The notes under the pieces are model-generated. The model did not search any database and was not told the origin of the DNA. It was given only the letters and a program-made list of their open reading frames with translations. The translations under genes were made by a program, and so were the position numbers. Positions 37,030 through 41,388 of a stretch of DNA of 41,388 bases are shown here, in pieces; positions within the stretch are counted from its first letter, which is position 1, and each line of letters starts with the position of its first letter. Location: positions 1-41,388 of the IMG/VR virus record IMGVR_UViG_3300020147_000018. One strand, written 5' to 3'. The stretch is from a virus.

Positions 37030-37805
37030 TACTCAGCCCCTGTGAGTTGGTCAATTAACTGGTTCATGGCGTATGTCCATTGCGACCAGTTCCGGCAGTC
37101 TTTAGCTATCTCTGTCAGGTCGTCTTGATCTGCGCCTGCTGCATGAGCCTTCCTGAGCAAAGAGATACACATGCTCTCGTTGCAGTAATGGAATCTGTTA
37201 CGGCATATTCCGCGTATGTAGTAGAGATGTTTATCGTCTACAGGAGAGGTTAAGTTCCTGCATATGCCGCCCACCTTGCTCCAAGTGGCATTGACGCTTT
37301 CATGGGTTAACTTCCCATCAGCATCTGTTCTGAGGTACTGCTCTTTAGCTATTTGGATAGCCTCAAGAAGCTTGTCTAGGGGGAATTTTCTGAGCATGGC
37401 TTTTAGTGCCTTCTCGCCCGTTTCATTTAAGCAGTAGCCCCCAAGATCGGCTTCCCATTCATCATTAGCCACCTGGAATTTCTGCTCGTTAATGCCTTTC
37501 ATTCCATCCCGCCAAGAGAGCATCATTTCAAGCTGCTCCCTACGCTCATTCAGCTCATCCAACATAACGCGCTGTTTGGCTATCGCAGAAGAATCTGAAA
37601 GCTCTCTATCGCTCTTTCCAGAGTTGCACGGTTGGCAAGATGTGATGAGATTCATCAGATCGTTATCACCACCCTTGCTTACAGGATTTATGTGATCAAC
37701 ATGAAGGATCACGTCTGGCGCAGAAGCTCCGCAGTATTGGCACTTGAAGCCATCCCGCTTAAATACTTCGAAACGCAGTTTCTTACTTATTGCTTTCCGC
37801 GCCAT
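37029..37805 (-). CDS. HNH nuclease with long C-terminal domain
   Basis: 258 residues from ATG 37805 (AAAGGA at a proper distance; the ATG at 37811 touches the ribosome site). Residues 1-65 are a full HNH: CQYC at 22-25, LHVDHINPVSKGG at 34-46, N52 and CQPC at 57-60. The C-terminal 190 residues (ELNERREQLEMMLSWRDGMK, LLEAIQIAKEQYLRTDADGK, TWSKVGGICRN) form a helical domain found with this HNH in phage replication regions. It could be a replication or recombination nuclease rather than a selfish one, because the C-terminal domain is conserved. Confidence 0.78.
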   Translation of the reverse strand: MARKAISKKLRFEVFKRDGFKCQYCGASAPDVILHVDHINPVSKGGDNDLMNLITSCQPCNSGKSDRELSDSSAIAKQRVMLDELNERREQLEMMLSWRDGMKGINEQKFQVANDEWEADLGGYCLNETGEKALKAMLRKFPLDKLLEAIQIAKEQYLRTDADGKLTHESVNATWSKVGGICRNLTSPVDDKHLYYIRGICRNRFHYCNESMCISLLRKAHAAGADQDDLTEIAKDCRNWSQWTYAMNQLIDQLTGAE

Positions 37806-37938
37806 ATTCATCCTTTGTTAGTTAGCTAACAGAACAGTCAAAAATCTCTTGTTAATCTATATTTGGCAATTAATCTGCCTGGGTTGGAAGTCCACAAACA
37901 GGCCACAAAAAGTACCTTATGAGGGCCCTCTAAATCCC

Positions 37939-38142
37939 CTACTTGGCCTTCTTAAACTCGTACACCTTTGCTCTGGTTTTACCCGTCTTACTCTTTATCC
38001 TGCGAGCCATGCATGCGCTTATCAGTTGGCTCGCAGCTTCGTCTTCCGTAATTCCATTCAGCTCGGCTATACGCCGCACAAGCTCCATCTCAGCACCCGT
38101 TAATGGCACTTCTTCGGGACTGTTAGGGGCCTTTATAGTCAC
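37939..38142 (-). CDS. Small helical regulator-like protein
   Basis: 67 residues (MTIKAPNSPEEVPLTGAEME, LVRRIAELNGITEDEAASQL) ending in a lysine-rich tail (RRIKSKTGKTRAKVYEFKKA). The pattern suggests a small DNA-binding protein. It lies after another ribbon-helix-helix-like gene in the right early operon. Unknown role. Confidence 0.65.
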   Translation of the reverse strand: MTIKAPNSPEEVPLTGAEMELVRRIAELNGITEDEAASQLISACMARRIKSKTGKTRAKVYEFKKAK

Positions 38143-38156
38143 TATTGAGGGCCCTT

Positions 38157-38384
38157 TCAGGATCCATAACGGGCCAATTTAGGGACTTCAAATGCCACCA
38201 CATTGGGTTGAGAATGTGAGTCACCGAAGAGCACGAGCTTGGCCTGCTCCAGCAGCATCTCGCGGAGTAATGGGGCCATCTCCTCTCCGGTATATGAAAC
38301 GTAGGCCTGAATGAGCGCCTTCTCAGCATCGTTAAAGCGCACCTTTACAACGTGTTCTCTAATCTTGCTTGGGTCTGCGTACAT
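38157..38384 (-). CDS. Ribbon-helix-helix-like regulator
   Basis: 75 residues. REHVVKVRFNDAEKALIQAY then VSYTGEEMAPLLREMLLEQA fit the strand-helix-helix pattern of Arc/MobC-type DNA-binding proteins. It is the first gene beyond the two terminators after cro, the place of cII in lambda, so a role in the lysis-lysogeny choice is possible. The start has AGGA 8 bases upstream. Confidence 0.68.
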   Translation of the reverse strand: MYADPSKIREHVVKVRFNDAEKALIQAYVSYTGEEMAPLLREMLLEQAKLVLFGDSHSQPNVVAFEVPKLARYGS

Positions 38385-38433
38385 GGTTTATTCCTGTTTC
38401 CTAGGGTTGATATTTATGAAACTTGCTACTAAT

Positions 38434-38457
38434 AAAAAAGCCCCGATGCTCTGGGGC
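38434..38457 (-). terminator. Terminator after cro, distal (tR1-like)
   Basis: Minus strand GCCCC-AGAGCATC-GGGGC followed by six T. Second in line for transcription that starts at cro. Confidence 0.88.
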
Positions 38458-38499
38458 AACTCTCACGGAAATCCGAGCCGTATAGCTCAGGTTGAGAAT

Positions 38500-38524
38500 A
38501 AAAAAGGCCCGAGGGGTAACGGGC
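38500..38524 (-). terminator. Terminator after cro, proximal
   Basis: Minus strand GCCCG-TTACCCCT-CGGGC followed by C and six T. It lies 48 bases after the cro-like stop. With the terminator at 38434-38457 it forms a tandem barrier before the replication genes. Confidence 0.86.
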
Positions 38525-38571
38525 GTAAGCCGCCGTAAATGGATGTTCTTGGGAGAACCGGCGGAATGTGT

Positions 38572-38901
38572 TCATTGGATGTCCAATTTGTTGCGGCGGC
38601 CTTTGATGGCCTCGATAAGTTGAACATCACCTTTACGGCGAGTTGGTGTGCGTTTACCTTTGCTCTGCCCAGCCTCGCCTTCATATGGCGGAAAGAAGCA
38701 CAACAGGAGGTCATTACGTGTTATTGAAGAGCCGAAGTGATTCAGAGCCTTTACGAGGCCATCAAAGGTTTCCCTTTGAGGAACCTTGCGCCCATAGATC
38801 AGATGGCTTCCAATGTAGCCAGGCTTCGATTTTGCAATTTCTGCGAACTCTTTCTTTTGTTCGTCAGATAATGACCGCCAGAATGTTTTGAATTTGTCCA
38901 T
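38572..38901 (-). CDS. cro: Cro-like (YdaS-type) regulator
   Basis: 109 residues. FWRSLSDEQKKEFAEIAKSK, PGYIGSHLIYGRKVPQRETF and DGLVKALNHFG give a short HTH domain of the YdaS/Cro kind; the basic C-terminus (GKRTPTRRKGDVQLIEAIKG) may add DNA contacts. It faces the repressor gene across three operators. Its promoter places the start of the RNA at or next to the ATG, so the mRNA is probably leaderless, in line with the missing ribosome binding site. Confidence 0.78.
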   Translation of the reverse strand: MDKFKTFWRSLSDEQKKEFAEIAKSKPGYIGSHLIYGRKVPQRETFDGLVKALNHFGSSITRNDLLLCFFPPYEGEAGQSKGKRTPTRRKGDVQLIEAIKGRRNKLDIQ

Positions 38902-38907
38902 GCCTAA

Positions 38908-38936
38908 ATCTTACCTGACAGGTAAAGTACCGTCAA
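38908..38936 (-). promoter_or_regulatory. cro promoter (pR-like)
   Basis: Minus strand TTGACG (38931-38936), 17 bases, TAAGAT (38908-38913). Operator 38911-38925 covers the spacer and -10 box, so repressor binding would block it. The predicted RNA start is 38900-38902, at the ATG of cro. Confidence 0.75.
38911..38925. promoter_or_regulatory. Operator O1
   Basis: TTACCTGACAGGTAA, a dyad of TTACC/GGTAA arms with five bases between. It overlaps the cro promoter's -10 and spacer. It is the best match in the set and probably the strongest site. Confidence 0.85.
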
Positions 38937-38944
38937 GCAAAACA

Positions 38945-38959
38945 TTACCTGACAGGGCA
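38945..38959. promoter_or_regulatory. Operator O2
   Basis: TTACCTGACAGGGCA shares the first 12 bases with O1, but its right arm is degraded. 34 bases from O1, 16 from O3. Confidence 0.75.
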
Positions 38960-38960
38960 T

Positions 38961-38975
38961 TTACCCCACAGGTAA
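38961..38975. promoter_or_regulatory. Operator O3
   Basis: TTACCCCACAGGTAA has perfect arms and lies nearest to the repressor gene, about 20 bases before its ATG. It suits control of the repressor's own expression. Confidence 0.82.
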
Positions 38976-38995
38976 CGGCGCGTAGCCTTGCGGAC

Positions 38996-39466
38996 ATGAA
39001 AAAGTCGATACCGACCACCCCAGACGTTTACGCCGCTCTACGAGTTGCGTTTGCTAATCTGGTGGCGGCTAGGAAAAAGCAGGGAGAAAATCAGGCGGTA
39101 GTAGCAGAGGCTATTGGCGTGCTGCCTAACTACGTCTCCAACATCGTGAATGGGCGAAAGAATCTAGGCCCGGAAGTTATTGCGCGGATAGATGAGAAGT
39201 ACCCAGGCTGGCGCGACGCCTCTTACGAGCCAAAGCCTGCCGCACCAGAGCAGACAGGCGACGCATACTGGGACACCATAGCGTTCTGCTATAACGGGCT
39301 TACAGAGGGCCACAGAGACATGCTGGCCTACATGGCAAACAAGATGTATACGATGGATAACCCTGGCGCTGTAGATATAGGCACACCAAGGCGCAGGAAG
39401 ACGGATCATATTGATCTTGGAATATTTGAAACAGAAGAATCACAACCAGCTAAAAAACTTGCCTAG
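38996..39466 (+). CDS. cI: Phage repressor (CI analogue) without peptidase domain
   Basis: 156 residues from ATG 38996; upstream codons in the same frame cross the operators and are discarded. The HTH is at about 25-60 (NQAVVAEAIGVLPNYVSNIV, NGRKNLGPEVIARIDEKYPG). The C-terminal part (TIAFCYNGLTEGHRDMLAYM, then basic PRRRKTDHI) has no Ser/Lys LexA-like peptidase, so RecA-driven self-cleavage is unlikely. It should bind the five TTACC-N5-GGTAA sites. Opposite to cro and upstream of a lipoprotein gene 8 bases away. Confidence 0.85.
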   Translation: MKKSIPTTPDVYAALRVAFANLVAARKKQGENQAVVAEAIGVLPNYVSNIVNGRKNLGPEVIARIDEKYPGWRDASYEPKPAAPEQTGDAYWDTIAFCYNGLTEGHRDMLAYMANKMYTMDNPGAVDIGTPRRRKTDHIDLGIFETEESQPAKKLA

Positions 39467-39474
39467 GGGGATCT

Positions 39475-39750
39475 ATGAGAGCACTACTCGTATTACCTTT
39501 GATTCTTGTTGGATGCGCAACTGCCACACCAACCTATGCGCCTGATGGGTCACAAGCGCACAGCCTGAATTGCTCAGGCACCGCCAGAAACTGGGGCATG
39601 TGCTATGAGAAGGCGGGGGAACTTTGCAAGGAGCGCGGCTATGAGGTTGTTGCTGGCGGCACAGATCAAAGCGCCGGAGCGTATGCAAACCGTGAAGGGT
39701 TTTACGCTAGCAGCTCCCATACAAGGAACCTCGTAGTTAAGTGTAAGTAA
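39475..39750 (+). CDS. Lysogen-expressed lipoprotein, possible exclusion factor
   Basis: 91 residues. RALLVLPLILVGCA is a signal sequence with lipobox LVGC (lipidated Cys 14). The mature part has four cysteines (33, 43, 51, 90) for disulfides and a region with YAPDGSQAHSLNCSG, then CKERGYEVVAGGTDQSAG. It is 8 bases after the repressor and has GGGGGAT upstream, so it should be made in the lysogen. Surface lipoproteins at this place often block superinfection; the function is not proven. Confidence 0.78.
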   Translation: MRALLVLPLILVGCATATPTYAPDGSQAHSLNCSGTARNWGMCYEKAGELCKERGYEVVAGGTDQSAGAYANREGFYASSSHTRNLVVKCK

Positions 39751-40011
39751 TCACGGCCCCTCCTTCAGTATCAGTCCGTCATTCCTTGCGCGGTCGCTGA
39801 TAGAAGCGAACAACTGTCCTACCACACAGGCCGCCACGTGCGGCTGTTCGCAATAGTCTCCAGCAATCCCCATCCCGTGCTTCTTGGTGCTTATTTTCAC
39901 CGCATAAGCCATTCCTGACACCTCTCCACTCCTGGCCTTCCTAAGCAGGGATTCCAGAGCTTCGATAATCTCCCGATTCCGATATTCAACGATGCTCGTA
40001 ACTGTCTGCAT
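39751..40011 (-). CDS. Small protein convergent with the lipoprotein gene
   Basis: 86 residues from ATG 40011, chosen for GAGGAG upstream. SIVEYRNREIIEALESLLRK then GMAYAVKISTKKHGMGIAGD, CEQPHVAACVVGQLFASI is a pattern of small early phage proteins. It ends base-to-base against the lipoprotein stop (39750/39751). Possible promoter TTGAGA-N18-TAATCT upstream, weak. Function unknown. Confidence 0.65.
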   Translation of the reverse strand: MQTVTSIVEYRNREIIEALESLLRKARSGEVSGMAYAVKISTKKHGMGIAGDYCEQPHVAACVVGQLFASISDRARNDGLILKEGP

Positions 40012-40133
40012 AGCCGTCTCCTCAAGCCTCAACTTCCCCCTTAGATAGATTAGCGGCTCAGGTAATTAGTTCTCAATGCCACCTGTCGGGGCATTCCTTC
40101 CACTCATCTCAAAAGTAACTTTTTGTTAAAATA

Positions 40134-40148
40134 TTACCTACTGGGTAT
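40134..40148. promoter_or_regulatory. Operator OL1 (left)
   Basis: TTACCTACTGGGTAT matches the TTACC-N5-GGTAA dyad at all but the last base. It abuts the -35 box of the left promoter at 40148. Confidence 0.8.
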
Positions 40149-40175
40149 TGCAATATGTTACCCGTTAGGTATAAT
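40148..40175 (+). promoter_or_regulatory. Left early promoter (pL-like)
   Basis: TTGCAA (40148-40153), 16 bases, a perfect TATAAT (40170-40175). Both left operators overlap it (40134-40148 and 40158-40172), so repressor would shut it. It drives the structured leader and the recombination/integration operon. The predicted start is about 40182. Confidence 0.88.
40158..40172. promoter_or_regulatory. Operator OL2 (left)
   Basis: TTACCCGTTAGGTAT lies in the spacer and -10 of the left promoter, 24 bases from OL1. It differs from the consensus arm only in the last base. Confidence 0.8.
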
Positions 40176-40181
40176 GGCATT

Positions 40182-40490
40182 CATCAACTAAGCAATTAGT
40201 TGGCTAGCAAACCCGAGGAATTAGCCGCCGATGGGTAGTTACCGGAACACAGGTAATCAGAAGGAGGCCGCTGTTTCAGAGTGAGTAGGTTGCTAGGTAG
40301 TCAGTAGTAAGGAGAGGCGGCGTGGAAGGACACGCGGACGGTAAGTTAGGCGGCCCAGGCACTTAACCTGGTATCCCCTGATGCCACGGGATGAGCAGAG
40401 TCTAGATGAAGCTCTGAACGAGGGCTAAGTCGCCAGAGGCGCACTGAGTTGGTTTCGAATCCATCCCTCTCCTTACTGCTGACTAGTTGG
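40182..40490 (+). ncRNA. Large structured leader RNA downstream of the left promoter
   Basis: No open frame of note here. Predicted folds: (1) CAACTAA-GCAA-TTAGTTG, 40185-40202, a perfect stem with a GNRA loop at the very 5' end; (2) a stem of nine pairs, 40204-40213 with 40288-40296, around a TTACC/GGTAA hairpin (40239-40256); (3) next to it a 20-pair stem, 40298-40317 with 40466-40485, one G-U only, closing a junction. Inside it: GCGTG/CACGC (40320-40335), CCAGG/CCTGG (40355-40371), ATCCC/GGGAT (40373-40392), CAGAG/CTCTG (40396-40416), and AGTCGCC with GGCGCACT (40428-40445). Candidates: antitermination RNA (put-like), small RNA, or tRNA-like element. None is proven. Confidence 0.7.
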
Positions 40491-40544
40491 ATGCTCAGCA
40501 ATGAGTGTCAACGATAGTGAAGCTAGATGAACAAGAACAAAGGG

Positions 40545-40596
40545 TTTTGAACATTAGGTTACTCGGTAAATAGGCCGGGTTGCAGAAAGGGAACGT
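40545..40596 (+). repeat. Boundary element G (opening copy, cassette 40597-41093)
   Basis: TTTTGAACATTAGGTTACTC, then GGTAAATAGGCC, then GGGTTGCAGAAAGGGAACGT before ATG 40597. It is the most complete copy and contains the exact 11-mer GGGTTGCAGAA. The inverted partner is N (41063-41087). Confidence 0.88.
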
Positions 40597-40902
40597 ATGG
40601 GAACGCCACATTTAAGCGAGAAGGTTATTTACGAGGCAGCAGACCGTGCAGAGCGTGAGCGCAATCTGGCACTAGGCGATATATGCGATGCCATCCGCTT
40701 TAGCAAGCTAGACCTTACAAGCATGGATGACGATGCCTTTGAGCTGGCTAATGAAACCTTCCGCATCCTGAATGATGAAGAGGATGACAAGGAAGGCCGG
40801 ATTCGTGACCTGTACGACGCACGAGTATGGAAGCTGGCTGAGTGGGTGCATGACGATGGCGGCTACTACGCAAACCAACTGAAAAGAAAGCTGGGGCTGT
40901 GA
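40597..40902 (+). CDS. First gene of the left operon, acidic early protein
   Basis: 101 residues. It is acidic and helical (SKLDLTSMDDDAFELANETF, RILNDEEDDKEGRIRDLYDA) with the basic end NQLKRKLGL. No family recognised. The ribosome binding site is supplied by boundary element G. Its stop overlaps the next start (TGATG, 40900-40904). Confidence 0.7.
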   Translation: MGTPHLSEKVIYEAADRAERERNLALGDICDAIRFSKLDLTSMDDDAFELANETFRILNDEEDDKEGRIRDLYDARVWKLAEWVHDDGGYYANQLKRKLGL

Positions 40903-41093
40903 TGTACGGCATCTTCCACCGTTCCTATAACCATCAGGGCGAGCTGCGATGGAGATTCATAGGCATCTATGGCCATGAAATGAGCCATACCCACGTTGAG
41001 CGATTCGGTGATGAGACCGTGGTGACTTGCAGGATAAAAAAATCGCCCAAAAGAGCCTTTACGTTCTGCAAACCACCTGCTTATTACATGTGA
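40902..41093 (+). CDS. Small beta-rich early protein
   Basis: 63 residues from ATG 40902, coupled by TGATG to the gene before; the overlapping GTG at 40899 would add one residue. MYGIFHRSYNHQGELRWRFI, then HVERFGDETVVTCRIKKSPK, look like a small barrel. The end FCKPPAYYM is encoded by the closing boundary element N. Function unknown. Confidence 0.65.
   Translation: MYGIFHRSYNHQGELRWRFIGIYGHEMSHTHVERFGDETVVTCRIKKSPKRAFTFCKPPAYYM
41063..41087 (+). repeat. Boundary element N (closing, inverted, partial copy)
   Basis: GTTCTGCAAACCACC matches GTTCTGCAACCCACC of element F with one change. The remaining half is weak. It covers the last codons of the second gene in the cassette opened by element G. 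Confidence 0.55.
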
Positions 41094-41100
41094 GGTTGAG

Positions 41101-41352
41101 ATGGATAGAAACAGCTTAGTGGGTTTTGCAAAGGCTGCGGTAGAAGGGGCAGTCGAAATAATCGCACAAAAGGACGACGCCATAGCCGCTTGTGAACGCC
41201 AAGTAAACGAGCTGGCAGAGATAAACAAGGAGCTGCTGGAGGCTGTGAAGATGTTGCGTGAGGAGTTTGCCGGATTGCCTCATTCGCTCGGCTACTACCT
41301 AACGCATCTGCCAAAGATTGACGAGATTATCGCCAAGGCTGAGCAAAAGTGA
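41101..41352 (+). CDS. Coiled-coil early protein (complete copy)
   Basis: 83 residues. AQKDDAIAACERQVNELAEI then NKELLEAVKMLREEFAG is a coiled coil at about 22-56; the C-terminus has LPHSLGYYLTHLPKIDEIIA. Probably dimeric; function unknown. GAGGTTGAG precedes the ATG. It runs through the circle join, the same 3' end being present at 4-93. Confidence 0.75.
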   Translation: MDRNSLVGFAKAAVEGAVEIIAQKDDAIAACERQVNELAEINKELLEAVKMLREEFAGLPHSLGYYLTHLPKIDEIIAKAEQK

Positions 41353-41388
41353 CTTACCGCATCCCCTGCCCTCACTGTGGAATAGGTA
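41263..41388. repeat. 126-bp terminal direct repeat, right copy
   Basis: Identical to 4-129. See the left copy; it shows that the sequence closes into a 41259-base circle. Confidence 0.93.

Noticed and set aside
37920-38156. Repeated GAGGGCCCT palindromes at 37920 and 38147
   Set aside because: Two short GC palindromes near gene ends; no loop or T run for a terminator and too short to call operators.
40239-40256. Sixth repressor operator TTACC-N8-GGTAA
   Set aside because: The arms match but the spacing is eight, not five; it lies within the leader RNA and is better read as a hairpin.
40302-40480. Group I intron or tmRNA
   Set aside because: The folded region is too short for tmRNA and lacks a tag frame; no recognisable P7/P3 core of a group I intron was found. 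Kept only as an unclassified structured RNA.
1-41388. CRISPR array or insertion sequence
   Set aside because: No regularly spaced repeats with unique spacers and no transposase with terminal inverted repeats were seen. The boundary elements are not regularly spaced and enclose whole genes.

Overview
The window is one complete temperate tailed-phage genome, about 41.26 kb, read as a circle. Its first 126 bases after position 3 are repeated exactly at the end (4-129 = 41263-41388), and one gene (41101-41352) runs through the join. The layout is lambdoid: repressor and Cro-like genes face each other across operators, one early operon carries recombination genes, Xis and integrase, another carries replication and nin-type genes, and one very long late operon carries packaging, virion and lysis genes. 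The portal, scaffold, coat (DUF5309/SU10-like), gp4-like adaptor and gp10-like hub, with no tape measure or tail sheath, point to a short-tailed (podovirus) virion. The host is probably a beta- or gammaproteobacterium, from the family resemblances (lambda R lysozyme, NinG, YqaJ exonuclease) and from an attP core matching the 3' half of a tRNA-Arg(CCT) gene. No host genus can be named from the sequence alone.

Left arm (+), 40148 through the join to 5785. A promoter overlapped by two operators drives a long, strongly folded leader RNA, then about 18 mostly tiny coupled genes, an exonuclease/SSB recombination module, excisionase and tyrosine integrase. attP follows at 5787-5994. Beyond it lie two + strand genes (6019-6538), one an exported HNH nuclease, which would sit at the far end of the prophage.

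Late operon (-), about 31140 down to 6528. A Q-like gene (31197-31550) is followed by a promoter with a perfect 16-bp dyad in its spacer and a terminator about 65 nt downstream, the arrangement of lambda pR'/tR'. Terminase, portal, scaffold and coat come next, then a four-gene glycosyltransferase/FkbM methyltransferase island, adaptor, hub, ejection proteins, tail fibre, and a lysis region ending with a lambda R-type endolysin. Further terminators inside the operon imply processive antitermination. A three-gene + strand cassette with its own strong promoter (30217-30829) is inserted against the direction of late transcription.

Immunity and right early operon. Repressor (38996-39466, +) and Cro-like gene (38572-38901, -) are separated by three TTACC-N5-GGTAA operators. 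Two more lie at the left promoter. Two tandem terminators follow cro. Then come small regulators, an HNH protein, a DUF1376 replication protein with internal iteron-like repeats (candidate origin), zinc/HTH proteins, a methyltransferase, NinB-like, NinG, a dATP/dGTP hydrolase-family protein and the Q-like gene. A lipoprotein gene follows the repressor and is a likely lysogenic conversion gene.

The two least explained signals are (1) a dispersed 45-base element, carrying the ribosome binding site, that brackets six separate gene cassettes in inverted orientation, and (2) the roughly 300-nt structured leader RNA with a 20-bp closing stem immediately downstream of the left promoter.
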